Shown piece after piece: positions 22,368-35,004 of a stretch of DNA of 64,000 nt (position 1 is the stretch's first letter; each line of letters begins with the position of its first letter). The notes beneath the pieces were generated by a model. The model saw nothing but the letters and a program-made list of their open reading frames with translations. It ran no database searches and was not told the origin of the DNA. Origin of the DNA: Saposhnikovia divaricata (taxonomy: Eukaryota > Streptophyta > Magnoliopsida > Apiales > Apiaceae); assembly GCA_036435485.1 (NCBI GenBank), contig CM071597.1, positions 171,722,147-171,786,146 on the forward strand, written 5' to 3'. Position numbers and translations under genes: made by a program.

Positions 22368-23171
22368 AGTCATGCTGATTTTAATTAAGTTAATCATGCT
22401 GATTTTAGCTGAGTTAGTCATGCCAAGCCATGTTAGTCATGCTGTTCAAGTTAGTCATGCCAAACTGAGTTGTTGAGTTAGTCATACAAGAGCAACCTAA
22501 GTCATACCAAGCCGAGTTGCTGAGTTAGTCGTGCCAGAACAAGTTAGTCATGCCGAATGGATAAGGAGCAAAGTAAGTCATGGCGCAAGTCATGGTGGCT
22601 TGCCTTAGTCATGCTATGACTTTTCCACCATGACTCCTAAGTCATTTGAGAGCAATATTTGACAAATATAAGGTAGGAACTTTGTTTCTTGTTTTGTTAA
22701 AAAGATCACAGGCGGCTCACTTTTTAAATACACAAAAAATAATATCTATCAAAAGAAAAACACAGCAGACCCATTCTCTCTCATCTTTACTCATGAACAG
22801 CAAAAGCTTTTAATTCACCATAAATACTCAAGATCTTTGTTTGTAATATTGTATCCGTTGGAACTTGATTTTTATCGTTCTTGTACTACTAACGAGTTTT
22901 TACTCTTAGTTCATATCTCAATTTTTATTAACAAATTAAGAAAATTTCATGTCGAATTTTCTAATTTGTTTTTATTAACTTGATAACACTATGTACTGAT
23001 TTTGTTACAACTCTCAATTTTAATAAATCATTATATTTAACTTGAATTTTGTCAATTAATTTCGCTTAAATTTGTCTAAATTAAATTTAAATCTACCGGA
23101 CAAATTTCGATAAAAAGGCATAGATTGTATTTAACCCCCCTTCCTTTTCTACAATTTTACGGGATCTAGCA
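22368..23171 (+). repeat. Left LTR of the Copia element, second part
   Basis: Starts with the duplicated AGTCA (22368-22372) and ends CTAGCA before the primer site. Collinear with the right LTR pieces 29990-30243 and 31889-32548. Confidence 0.85.
22372..22620. repeat. Degenerate GTTAGTCATGCC tandem repeats in the LTR
   Basis: A dozen or so loose units of about 15-25 bp carrying TTAGTCATGCYRA, often with GAGTTGCTGAG. The same array is in the right LTR (29975-30243 and 31889-32010), so it belonged to the element before insertion. TGAGTTAGTCA resembles a bZIP/AP-1-type TGAGTCA core with a 2-bp insertion; a regulatory role is speculative. Confidence 0.7.
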
Positions 23172-23172
23172 A

Positions 23173-23187
23173 TTGGTATCCGAGACA
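23173..23187 (+). promoter_or_regulatory. Copia primer-binding site, mutated
   Basis: TTGGTATCCGAGAC directly after the left LTR is a mutated form of TGGTATCAGAGC, complementary to the 3' end of initiator Met tRNA. Confidence 0.75.
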
Positions 23188-23271
23188 TTTGATTTAAGCA
23201 AAAATCAAGATCCTACTTTTTTCTCTTCAATTAAATTCAAACTCGAATTTTCTTAACTCTCCTAAATTATC

Positions 23272-25641
23272 ATGTCTAATCCAAGAGTAAAGATACCTGT
23301 GTTTGATAGAATCAATTATGAATTATGAAAGAAAAAGATGATGCTTTTTTTTCAAGTAGCTAATCCCAAATATCTGGGAATGTTGAAAAATGGGCTACAA
23401 ACTCCTATGGTCACTGAATAGGACGTGGATTTGGATGGAGTAGTTGTAATTATTGAAAGGTCGTATCCAAAGGATCTTAATGATTATACCCCTGTTGAAA
23501 ATGATGAAGCTGCCCTGGATATGAACCTACAACTGATTTTGGTGGAATCCCTAGATGCAATCATATACAATCATGTTGTTAACTGTAAAGATGCAAGGCA
23601 TATCTGGGATACCATTATGATAATAAATGAGGGAACTGAGGAAGTCAGGGAGAATAGATTGGAAATCCTGACCTCTGAGTATGAGCACTTTAGATCTCAG
23701 CCTGGAAAGAATATCTTTGCTGTTTTTGAGAGATGTAATAAATTAATCAAAAATCTACATCTTCATGGCAAGCTTTACACACTCAGAGAAATAAACAGAA
23801 AGTTCCTGTTGATACTTTCTACGCACCTGGAACACAGAATCACTGCCATTAGAAAATCCAGAGATTTGAACAAAACTTCATTGGAAAAGATCTTTGGCAT
23901 TTTAAAAACCTATGAAATGAAGCAGGTGCAACAAAAAGAGTTGTATGCAAAAGATAAGGAGGCCAGCACTTCTACTGCTTTGGTTGGTAAGGCTCCGGTG
24001 AAGATGGAAGCTAAGGTTGTTCAACCTTACAGCTCTGACAAGGAGATGATTGTAGTAGAGTATGGGAAGATAGCTGCAAGTCATGGTTGTGGAGAATTTC
24101 ATTCATTAGAAGAGCTGGAGCAGTTAGAGGATGAGTCGATGGCAATGGCAATGGTTGTAAGGCAATTTAATCAGTTCAGATTTAGACGAAATCCTAATTT
24201 CAGAATCAGGTCTACTGGGAACAGATTCCAGCAAGGAGGTTCTTCCTCAAGTAGCACAAAGGGTGGCTACGAGACTGATATGGTAGACAGAAGAAAGATC
24301 AGGTGCTTCAAATGCAATGAAATAAGACACTTTGTAACTGAGTGCCAACAACATCAACTAGATGCAAGGAGAGAGTATGCATCTGGAAAGAAGATGGTAG
24401 ATAATGCCTATGTAGCTCAGGAAAGGAGCTGGGACGACACTGATAGTGATGAAGAGGAAGCTGGGGATCTTGCACTAATGGCAAAAATAAAAGATATCCG
24501 CGCGATATGGTCTTAACTGTACGGTAAAAGTCTCTAACACTGATATGATTCGTCATTTGAGTAGTTCCTTGGATTGTGCACAAAGAGATAGTAAAAGAAT
24601 GATTCTAGAAAACACTTCTCTTTAAAATGAAGTTGTAGAATTAAGAAAAGTACATGTTAACCAAGATGAGCTTAAAGAACAAGTATCTTTCCTTGAGAAT
24701 AAGGTTAAATGTTATAAACAATTATAAACCATTTTTAAGGATAAAATAGCTGGACTAGAACTCAAAGTTAGTGTCATCTTTAATTCTTGCAAAACGGCTA
24801 AGGAGACTTTCTACAAGCAGGCTATAGACCAAACCGTAGGAATAGGTTTTGGTAACAACGAGGTTGTTGGATTATTATTAGGCATAAATTCCCCTAACCT
24901 TGTTAGTGTTAAAGAAAGGAGAATACCACATGTGCTTAAGGATGTTAAAGATCCTCTCTTTAGGATGTCAGTTGCAGAACCACCTAATTTGCTTTCTTTT
25001 GTTAGCAAGGAAGAGATGCGCAATAAGGACATTGCAAATGGCATAATCCTGGATAATGATAAATCTGTTAAGGACACCATAACCAAAAATGTTAAATCTA
25101 AAAAGGTTGTTGAGTCAACCAGTCCTTCTAAGACTGGATTAGGTAGTAAAAATATGAAGAAGAACAATAACATGTCTAACATGCCTACCATGCCTATTTT
25201 GATTCTTGTCATAAAGCATGTGGTGTTGTGAATTGCATGTCTTGTGCATTTAATGTTATGTCTGCTTACTTTAATGGTAATCATGCATGTGTTAATAAGA
25301 CTGCTCCTTGACAACATGTAAATAGAAATAAATCTGTTAGATCACAGACTGCTAGTCTTCCTCAGGTTAGGAGAGAGACATTTGTACCAAAGCCTAAACA
25401 AAGTTTTATCAAGGCTGTTTACAAGGTCAAATGTCCAGTCAATGAAAAGAATGTTATTGTTTCTAAAGAGACATGGATACCCAAGATTAAACAAAAGATT
25501 GTCAAATCTGTTTATAGTGTTAAATGTCTAATGAATAAAAAAGAAGCTGGTGTCAGAATCAATAATGTGGTTTTGCCTAACAAAGGCCAAATTTTCAAGT
25601 ACTCTGGACCCAACCAAGCTTGGGTCCCGAAGAAAGTTTAA
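23272..25641 (+). pseudogene. Copia gag, broken
   Basis: Starts at ATG 23272 (MSNPRVKIPVFDRINYEL) with early stops before 23425. The long open part (23425-24516) holds the UBN2-type gag domain (ALDMNLQLILVESLDAI, WDTIMIINEGTEEVREN) and a zinc knuckle CFKCNEIRHFVTEC near 24303-24344. A stop at 24514-24516 is followed in other frames by a coiled-coil-like part (24560-25230), including ELKEQVSFLENKVKC. The gene ends with NQAWVPKKV and a stop at 25639-25641, the same ending (WVPK) as the intact Sirevirus gag. At least four lesions. Confidence 0.85.
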
Positions 25642-25675
25642 CCATTTTTGCATTGCAGTGTAACAGGTAGATTGT

Positions 25676-26528
25676 GTTATGTGGATTCTAGACAGTGGAT
25701 GTTCAAGGCATATGACCGAAGATAGAGCCCTGCTGTCAAGAGTGGTGAAGGTATCTGGCCAAGTGGTATCCTTTGGAGATAACAGCAAGGGTATGACCTA
25801 AGGTCATGGCTATTCAGTAGCTAAGTATGTTGTCAGTAATAAAACAAGACTGTCTCACCTGGAATCTAGTTAAATGATTATGTGGCATGTCAAAAGCTGT
25901 TGGTTCAGACAATCTGAAGACTGAAGACCACTAATGTTGATGGTTCACATTATATGGAGTTGATCAACATGAAGCGATTGAAAGTCTTAATATGATGATT
26001 CAAAAACTACAAAATCCCTAACATCCCAACTGGACATCCATCTGACAAATCAAAATTCAATGACATGTCATTCAGATGATGATCAAGAACCTGAGGTTGC
26101 CGTTAGTGATAAAAATGTTAATGATGATAATTATCCAAATATTGGTGGTGGAAACAGTTATAATATTTGAGATACCTCTGTCACTAGAAAAGAATCATCA
26201 AGTCAACCTGGAAACAACTCAGGGGGAGTAAACAAAGGATCAACTAGTCAAACACAACAGCACAATGAAGAACGAGGCGAATCATCAAGATCTAATCTTA
26301 TCAGACATTCTGTTTGGAATAGAGCTGATTATTGCTGATCCTGATGTTGGAGTTAGAACTATAAGAGCTAGTCAGAATCAATGTAACTATTCAAGGGTTC
26401 TTTCTGGAAGGGAATCTAAGGATTCTGAGGAAGCACTTTCTGATCCTGAACAACAAGAAGCATGGAAGCTGGTGCCCAGGTTTAAGCGTCAAGTAAATGG
26501 TATGACATTCTTTCCAATTCTAACTTAA
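25676..26528 (+). pseudogene. Copia pol remnant: protease start and pre-RT linker
   Basis: MWILDSGCSRHMTED starts at 25678 and carries the Copia protease active site D-S-G; a stop appears at 25798-25800 and similarity fades after about 25870. From about 26260 a second piece resembles the Sirevirus linker before RT (DPDVGVRTIRASQNQ, then DPEQQEAWKLVPRFK). Integrase and the whole RT/RNase H core are absent, so a large internal deletion joined these parts. Confidence 0.7.
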
Positions 26529-29332
26529 TATCTTTCTAAAAGGATTGCCATAGTCATTCTCATGTTATACTCCATGTTTCTATATTTTAGAATAATAAAT
26601 TTTCTCTAAAAATATTTTTCTCTAATTCTCAAATTAGAACTTTTGAGGAAACTATTTTTGTTAAAAATTTCATTATTTTAAATTACTACAATGTTTATGA
26701 TAGTTTAATAAATCATATTTTCTCTCTAAATAATTTTCTAGTAGAAAGTAATTTTGTTAGAAAATATATAGATATATATTTAATACTTTTGTACAAGTAT
26801 TGTAATTTTCGAATGTTAATCTTATTTAACATGTTTTGTACTATTTGTCTTTTTAGTTAAGTCTACCTATGTAAATTATTAACTTGTGTATAGTTATTCT
26901 ATTTTATATTTATGTATAGTTTTACTATTTTTATATGTTTTATTTTAATTCGAATTTTTCTTTTTATATTTAGTAAATTCGAGTTTTTTCTTTTCTTTTT
27001 AGTTTTTATTATGTTTATTATTTCTTATTTTTGTACAGTGTTTTTCTATTTTTTCTGTTAATATAAATAGTACATTTTCAGTTTAGCCACTTAACTTTTA
27101 GTTTTTTCATGTTATTCACCTAACTTTCAGTTTTTACATTTTAAGGACTTAGTTTTAATTTTTGCAGTTTTATCACTATACTTTCAAAACTTACAAAAAG
27201 GTCCGTGTACTTGGTTCTTTTGTTGTTTCTTTGATTAACACACAGGAAACCTGCAGTTTTAAGTTTAAATCTTTGTTTTGTTATTGTTGTTAATAGACTT
27301 TCATATATAGGACCAATGTTGGTATCATAATTGGTGTCTTTCAATCCAATTGGAATTCATGACCTTATAATTGACAGGACCTAATTGGAATGTAGGGCCT
27401 AAAAATTGCTAACAATTGCTAACAGTTGGTATCTAACATGCAGGACCTAAAACATGATAATAAAGTTTTATTTGTATTGGTTTAAACATTAACTTACATT
27501 AATTCGATTAATTTTTATTAATTGGTTTTTACATATGTTTTTGTTTAGTAAAACTGGCTCAAAATCTATATCTTTCTTAACTCAAAATCTCTTTCTATAG
27601 TTGTGATTGCTTATATTGTAAACCTTTTGTAATCACAACTGTATATCATTTCTCTTAAGATAAAATGCAATATTTTCTCAGTAAACTTTTCAATGATAAA
27701 AATGCATTCTATCTCTATCTTACTCATATTCCGTGATGCAGGTTCATCTAACTGGAGTATTGTATTCTCACATGATTAGTCATGAGATTGTAATCCTAAT
27801 AAGTTTTATTTCAGACTGCAGTCAAAATCAAACACATTTTAACTTTTACCCCCTAAATGGAAGTAACCTATCAGACTTGAGGTCACCAGGGAGTAACTGC
27901 ACTAGATACAACAAATAAGGATGTGTGGGATATTCAGTTGGAGAGTCACTACCTTATACACTAACCAAAATATTTCATATGCACAAAGTGAGATTGCACA
28001 CACTAAGGATGAATTGACAGAAACATGTAATCTAACCATTTTATGGTTATGATTATAAGTTAAAGGTTCTTTAATGAACTAAGAAGGTATTGATCTTAAA
28101 TGCAAAATCTTTCAGGATCACTTTCTAACTCCTTATAAGGAACTTCTCTGGATACTGCAGGTAACGGGTCCGACATAGGTGCGGATCGACAACTTGTAGA
28201 CTATGATTCAGATTTACCTGATAAGTTTAACAAGGTGATGTTTTCACAGACATTTGAGGGGAACTTTGATCTCAATGATAAATTTATAGATCATTGTTTA
28301 CCTTCTCAAAATTCAAATCTGAAAACCCTAAAAAAGGGAAAATTAGTAACGTGTAGATTATGACTCAGATTCATCTGACGAGTCCAACGAGGATTTGGGA
28401 CTTGCGAACTCCCATTGCACCACTACTGACCTCTCTTGAAGGGGCTAGGGTGATTTTTCCTTGCAGGTACACTAATGGATGTTGGAGCTATGAGTGATAG
28501 ACTAGTGTGCAAGAGTGTAAACACAGAGAGAAGTGAGACACTCAACACAAATGAGTGGAGAGAAGAGTGAAACACTTGTGAGGTACACTAAACACTATCA
28601 CATACTCATAGTGAGGAAGAAAGTAAAACTTCCTTTATAACTAAGCTCTAGTAATTGATATCAACTACTTTGTCAACTAGTTGATTGGAGGATTCCTCAA
28701 CTAAGGGGGAGAAGTAAGGAGTACAAGAAAAAGGAGAGTAAGTTAGAAAGGGGGAGCATTTAAAGACTGTTCTTAGGAGGAGAAGCAAGTCAAGTTACTA
28801 AGGGGGAGATTTTGATGGAGAAGTAATGAGACTTTTAGTTGAGAAGAAAGTGGAGATATAAGGAGGAGTACATCACAATAGTATTCTATTATTCTAACAA
28901 TGTACTATGTATAGAGGCTCAGTGAAGGAGTAGTAGATTTCCTAGAATAGGAATGGTATTGATTCATCATTGTCTACATAATAGGAGCAATTTTTTTCTT
29001 TAGTGAGAAAAGTTATGTCATAGAAGGGAAGTGATTGTAAATCAAGAACTGCTGATAATCACCAATGTAAGATATGAATGATTATCAGGCAGAGATATGA
29101 AGAATCAGAAATGAAGGTGAGTTATCTATTCAAGATCAGTTCAGTGTAGTGCTAGAGGAGCAATCATCTATCATTTCATCAACTGAGGATTCTGGAATTG
29201 TTATATTTAAACCAGAGAATTTTTTATTATGTATTATTTACTAAGTTCTTAAATGCTTAATCTTTTTCTTGTTTAAGTGAGTTAGTTGAGTTATCCTCTA
29301 GGTATTTGCATGTTATTGTCTAACAAACAAAT
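26529..29332 (+). other. Copia 3' interior, no gene recognised
   Basis: A 2.8-kb AT-rich stretch with only short frames. 27080-27470 has a repeat-like block with phrases such as CACTTAACTTTTAG and TAGGACCTAA at its two sides, possibly a nested MITE. 28150-28440 is slightly GC-richer and contains a doubled phrase (GATTCAGATTTACCTG / GACTCAGATTCATCTG). 28700-28900 is purine-rich with AGGGGGAG words. No similarity to the accessory gene was seen. Confidence 0.4.
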
Positions 29333-29342
29333 AGGGGGAGAT
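29332..29342 (+). other. Copia polypurine tract
   Basis: AGGGGGAGAT immediately before the right LTR, the plus-strand primer site, same type as at 21834 and 48676. Confidence 0.8.
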
Positions 29343-32300
29343 TGAAAGGCATATGTTTAGCCTATTTGTATTTCAAGGATTCAACTCAACTTAAACAAGA
29401 TTGTAATAGTAAATAGTATATACACTGTCACAGGAATATCAGACTGTATTCTCTGTCAGAACAAAAAGAACAATATCAATCTACAGACTTGAGGAATTAC
29501 TACATTGAAAGAAGCTTAGACATTTCATCAAGCCTCGGTGAAGTATTCGTTAAGAAGTGGGTTCGTTTAAAGTGACAGAGATTTCAAAGGTAATAGAGAC
29601 AGTACAGAAGAATTAAAGAGAGAGAGGAGAAATGAAAAAGAATCACATCATAACATCAAAAGTGAAGAACAATCACTGGAGTTAATCGTTCATGAACCAG
29701 ACAATACATTGAGCGTTAACAAAAATTCAGTGGAAGGTCTTCATAATTTACAGTAGTTTAAAGAATTAATTTGGCCGTCAAATGATTTTAAATTAATTCT
29801 TCCTTAATTAATAAAATCATTTAGTTGATTTAATTAATAAATTAATTCCATAAGAATTAATTTATTTATTTGTTAATTAATTTATCATATTAATTAATTC
29901 AGAATTAATACATTAATTATAAGTAATTTAAATGATTAATTGGCTATTTAATTAATTCTAAAATTATTATTAATTAGTCATGCTAATTTTAATTAGTTAG
30001 TCATTCTGATTTTAATTAGTTAGTCATGCTGATTTTAATTAAGTTAGTCACTGATTTTAGCTGAGTTAGTCATGCCAAGCCATGTTACTCATGTTGTTCA
30101 AGTTAGTCATGCCAAGCTGAGTTGCTAAGTTAGTCATGCAAGAGCAACCTAAGTCATGCCAAGCCGAGTTGCTGAGTTAGTCATGCCAAGCCGAATTAAT
30201 CATGCCAAGTTGAATTAGTCATGCCAAGTTGAGTTAGTCATGCTGTTGTGCTAAAAAATAATTAAGACATTTGAATCGCAAGCGCACAATTTGTTTCGTT
30301 GTAAAATTTGTGATTCGTTCCTCGGAGACTAATATTTTCGCAAGCCTTAAAATTTAATTTAATCGAACTAGAACAATTAATTTGAGAGGAATTATTTAAC
30401 TAATAAACGTAAAAAAAAATTATTCAGAAACTCAGAAACAGAACTGCGTTTATTTTAGGCAGCTGACATATTAAATTTAACAAACAAAAAAAAATGGTAC
30501 TAAAATTTGTAAGCGCAAGTGAACAAAACTTAATAACATGAAACAAGTATCTTGGATATGTAAAAAGAAAACGAAGCATGCATCAGACTAGTAGGATTAA
30601 ATATTGGGCCAGAAACATAAAAAGAGAAAGCCATGAATTATTATTGGGCTTTGGGCCTAAATTGGAAAATAGCTTATTAAAGACTAAATGACACAACGGT
30701 AATTAAAAGTAACATTAAAACCTCGTAATTATGCTTAGAATTATAATTAAAGCAATCAATAACTAGAGAAAGTAATGATTTAAGACTATTATGGCAACAA
30801 AATTCTGAAAACTACGACTTAAAAATGGCACTTAAATTTAACAAATAAAGTTGGGCTACTTAATTTGAAAGCATTAATAAAGAAACTGGGCCTGAACTCT
30901 AAGTGGGCTAGAAGATAGACAAGCTATTTAACATACAAAGAAAAAGGAAAAATAAAAACCAAAGACACATTAGAAGGAGATTGAACATGGTGCGATCAAG
31001 AAAACAAGAATCAACAGTAAGTGATATTTAAATTGCGGGGAACAAAGAGTAATGAAAATACAACAAATTACTATCTACGGCCAGAAAATGAGCAAGTTAA
31101 AGAATAGAGAGAGAGACATTGTCGGAATGAATGAAACTATCGATAAAGAGATGTAAATAATATATATAAATTAATCGAGCCAGATTAAGAGACGCCTCGC
31201 ACAAAACAAGTTTGTGGAGGAGCGATACTTTGCCGGAAAAGGGAAATGATGTCGGAAATATAAATCTAAAAATTGGAAATGTAAACAAAATGATAGTATA
31301 AAAGTAGATCTAGAAATTTATGAAAATAACGAAAGCTATGCAACAAAAACGAAAGAACAAGACGGGAAATTAAAGGAAATGAAATTGCATTAAAATTAAA
31401 AAGAGTGTTTACAAGATTTGAAACTAAGAAAAATACAAGAAATTAAAACTACCCTAAAATCTAAGTTACTAAATACAAGGGGGGAGGGGGTATTTATAGG
31501 ATAGGAATTAGGGTTAAGGGGGGTGTTGGGTAAATCCCCACCATACATTTGGGTTGTGTGGTGGTGAAATCCTAGTCATCTATTTGTTTCCTTCCCCCTT
31601 AAGCTTTGAAGAGTTGATCTTGGCCATGCACTTTGCTAATGTGTTGGGATGATCTCCACCTTCCACTTGTCTTGAAATATTCCTTTTGCTCCAAGCTCCT
31701 AATTCTTTTCCTTGTTTCATTTTTGGTCCTTTTTCTTCCTCCTTTTTCCCTTCCTTGCACTTTATTTATTTATTTTGTCATTTCTTTATATATTTATGAT
31801 TTACCTGAAATGTAACAAAATAAATTATTAAAACACGAGTTCAAGCAATAAATAGGTAAATAAAATATGCAAAAATATGCACTTATCACATGCCAAGCTG
31901 ATTTAGTCATGCCAAAACAAGTTAGTCATGTCAAATGGTTAAGGAGCAAAGTAAGTCATGGCTCAAGTCATGGTGGCTTGCCTTAGTCATGCTATGACTT
32001 TTCCACAATGACTCCTAAGTCATTCGAGAGCAATTTGACAAAAAGAAGGCACGAACTTTGTTTCTTGTTTTGTTAAAAAGATCACAGGCGGCTCACTTTC
32101 TAAATACACAAAACATAATATCTATCAAAAAAAAAAAACAAAGCAGACCCATTCTCTCTCATCTTTACTCAAGAACAGCAAAAGCTTTTAATTCATCATA
32201 AATACTTTAGATCCTTGTTTGTTATATTATATCCGCTGGAACTTGATTACTTATCGTTCTTGTACTATTAATGAATTTTTACTCTTAGTTCATATCTCAG

Positions 32301-32548
32301 TTTTTATTAACAAATTAAGAAAAGTTCATGTCGAATTTTCTAATTTGTTTTTATTAAATTGGTAACACTCTGTACTGATTTTGTAACAACCCTCAAGTTT
32401 AATATATCGTTATATATATTTAACTTGAATTTTTTATCAATTAATTCCACTTAAATTTGTCTAATTAAAATTAAATCTATTGGATAAATTTTGATAAAAA
32501 ACCATAGATTGTATTCAATCCCCCTCTACAATCTTACAGCACCTAACA
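29343..32548 (+). repeat. Right LTR of the Copia element, interrupted
   Basis: TGAAAGGCATATG...CACCTAACA. Parts 29343-30243 and 31889-32548 are collinear with the left LTR; 30244-31888 is an insertion. Followed by the TTTTC duplication. Confidence 0.85.
30244..31888 (-). mobile_element. Probable solo LTR inserted in the Copia LTR
   Basis: A 1,645-bp insert begins TGTTGTGCT and ends ACTTATCA (TG...CA), and is flanked by CATGC on both sides (30239-30243, 31889-31893). No primer site, coding region or internal pair of repeats is visible. On the minus strand it starts TGATAAGTGCATATTTTTGC, like LTRs of large Gypsy elements, so a solo LTR left by LTR-LTR recombination is the best explanation. A short non-autonomous element is the alternative. 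Confidence 0.65.
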
Positions 32549-32724
32549 TTTTCTAATAGGCTAAACCCAAATATTCATGGAATTGTTTAATTGCGTTACA
32601 TTCCTTTTCAAATATTTACTGTGTTTGCTTTTTCTTTCGGTACACATGTACAAGATTCATGTATAATTTGTACTTTCTTTTAACACCGATTAATTTGTTT
32701 TGTTATGAACGTTTATATATACTA

Positions 32725-32975
32725 TGTGCCAACAACATGTTGGTGCAGTGGTTGAGCCACTGGCCTCCTTTGAAGGAGCTCAGGGGTTCGACTCCTGCGT
32801 GTGTGTGAGTTTCTTAGTTTGTATTAGGTTTCCTTTCTATATTTGTATTTCTATATTTGTAATGGTCGGGGGTCCTTCGGAAACAGCCTCCCTATTGTAT
32901 AGGGGCATGGTCTGCGTACATCTACCCTCCTCAGACACCACCTTGAGTGGTATTATAACTGAGTAAGTTTCGTTT
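32725..32975 (+). mobile_element. Au-like tRNA-derived SINE
   Basis: A box TGGTGCAGTGG (32741-32751) and B box GGTTCGACTCC (32785-32795) form an internal Pol III promoter. The body contains GGGGGTCCTTCGGAAACAG and GCATGGTCTGCGTACAT, diagnostic of Au-type SINEs, and ends with a T-rich tail. It is flanked by the 15-bp duplication CGTTTATATATACTA (32710-32724, 32976-32990). Plus orientation. It is not a functional tRNA gene: the anticodon arm does not fold. Confidence 0.9.
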
Positions 32976-33010
32976 CGTTTATATATACTAGGTATTCAAA
33001 TTATGTTATA

Positions 33011-33120
33011 CTAGCTTATAACACATGCAACGCACGGATTCTTTTTTAATATCTATAATTATATAATTTTTTTAATATTGATATGTTAATAATTTACATA
33101 TCAAATTGTTGTTAAAAAAT

Positions 33121-33171
<51 letters not shown>

Positions 33172-34163
33172 CCTTTTACACGTTCAATTTAATATTTGTG
33201 CTCTATCTTGATTGATTTGGACGATTTTATAGCCCACATGAAATTAACAAAATAATCGTAGATTTAGTGATGGATCAACAATTATTTTCCAATTAAAACT
33301 ACGCAGAAACAAAAGAGAGAAGAAATTGACGATTTTTTCGTTAAAAATTCTGTTCGATATACGAAATTTACGTATATTTCATTGTGATTATCAAAATATC
33401 CTTTTTATTATCTGAAGATGGTTCTACTAACAACCAAATATAGTTTTAATAATAAGTGTAAGAGTGATTTTTGTCCAAAATTTTGGTAGCCAGTAGTCTG
33501 GTCTTCAGTACAACAAAATAAATAAGAACCGTTAGATCGTAAAATAAATAGATGAAAAACGATGGATCTAGCAAAAAAAAAATATTTTATTTTTTAACAT
33601 GTAAACTAAAAATGCATTTATATTGAAATACGGAAAAGTGTATGTCAATGATTTAAATCATATAATATGATTTTCTGCATTGAATAGGATTATCAATGTA
33701 GGTCTTCTACATTGAATACGATTAATGTAAAAATTCATAATTATATTTTTTCTTGATATTCTGAGTGTTTCCATTCAGATAATAATTGTTAAATCATTAT
33801 TAAATTAAAGATAATTTTGTGAGTTTCGCGTGGACCGTAAAATTAGTCAAATCTGATTTGTGGATCTCAAGATAAAGCTCAAATAGTAAATATGAACTTT
33901 TTACAATATTAATAAAAAAAATTCAATTGTATCCTTCTTTAATTATATCATTTTCATATTATAATTTTCTTTTTAAAATTCAATTCTAATACAAACTTTT
34001 TTTATTATATCCTGTTAAGATTATAATTTTCTTTTTAATATGATATAATCTTGATCGTCTATTTTTAAAAATATCATATTCGACGGTTGAGATTATTTTG
34101 GTAGTATAGTGACCAAACCAAAATTATGGATACGATCCCTCTTACGCTTATTATATATAAGGA
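33011..34163 (-). mobile_element. Non-autonomous Helitron
   Basis: On the minus strand it begins TCCTTATATATAATAAGC (34163) and ends in CTAG (33014-33011), with an imperfect CGTGC...GCATG hairpin about ten bases before it. The 5' flank is A and the 3' flank T. No coding capacity. The 5' boundary is less certain than the 3' one. Confidence 0.65.
33122..33167. repeat. (AT)n microsatellite
   Basis: About twenty-two AT units within the Helitron. Confidence 0.95.
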
Positions 34164-34168
34164 TATAA

Positions 34169-35004
34169 CTAGTTTGTAACCCGTGCGATGCACAGAAGAT
34201 TTTAAATATTTTTATCTTATTATTTAATATTTTTATCTTATTATTCATAATTTTAATATTTGATATTTAATTAATGAGAAAATAAATTATAGAAAATAAT
34301 AAAATATAATAATACATATTTGATAGTATTCTAAATGATAGTTTCTTGCTTGTATATTGAAAATAGATAAATAACTTTTTAAATTTAATATGTTTTTGAT
34401 GGAAATTGAACCTTGAAATACTTGGAATAGTTTATAATATATTTCCTCTGTCCCCTATTTTGATTTTTCAAAGTCAAATTGATCGAGTTATGACTAATAA
34501 TCAATAAATATTGATAAACATTTAAATTACAAAAAAAATGATCATAAGATGTATTATTATAATTGATTTTTAAATTTTTAAAAATATAAAACAATAAATT
34601 ATAATTAACAATCAAATTTCGATGAATTTAACTTTGAAAAGTCAAAATGGGACACAATAAGTGGGACGGGGGAATAATATAAATCTTTAATAATAATATG
34701 GTGAAAATAGTTCATATAAATTTTTAACTAAAATATGTTGTTGAGAGAAATCGAACATTGAACTTCGAGGAATAGTTTATAACATGGTAGAAATGTTTAA
34801 TAATAATATGTTGTTGACGGGATTCAAACCTTTAACCTATAGGAGTATTTTATATATTATAAAAGAAATATTATTTTAGCATTACATCCAACGGTTCTCA
34901 TAATCTGTCTCAAAATCCAACGGTTGCTATTGAGTGTAACAAAAAAAGTGTACCAAACTAACAACCAAATATATCCTATTTTGCTTATAATATTACAGTA
35001 TAGA
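34169..35004 (-). mobile_element. Non-autonomous Helitron, next to the previous one
   Basis: Minus-strand 5' end TCTATACTGTAATATTAT near 35004; 3' end CTAG at 34172-34169, preceded by a GTGC-ATC-GCAC hairpin. The 3' flank is T. It contains a Stowaway MITE (34442-34674). The two Helitrons are in the same orientation and only 5 bp apart. Confidence 0.6.
34442..34674. mobile_element. Stowaway MITE
   Basis: Ends TTTCCTCTGTCCCCTATTTTG and reversed right end TTCCCCCGTCCCACTTATTGTG, with inner inverted copies of TTTCAAAGTCAAA; flanked by TA on both sides. 233 bp, no coding. Confidence 0.8.

Larger units (their letters stand above)
14777..32548 (+). mobile_element. Old Copia element (Sirevirus-like) with both LTRs invaded
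   Basis: The LTRs start at 14777 (TA, mutated from TG) and 29343 (TG), and end at 23171 and 32548 (CA). TTTTC at 14772-14776 and 32549-32553 is the 5-bp target duplication, which fixes the outer borders. Inside are a TGGTATCCGAGAC primer site, gag, a protease fragment and a GGGGGAGAT polypurine tract. Most of integrase, RT and RNase H is missing. The left LTR contains the element at 15460-22367, and the right LTR contains the insert at 30244-31888. It is therefore the oldest layer of this nest and cannot be autonomous. Confidence 0.85.

Noticed and set aside
32741..32795. tRNA-like A and B boxes
   Set aside because: They belong to an Au-like SINE with a long target duplication; no cloverleaf or anticodon arm forms.
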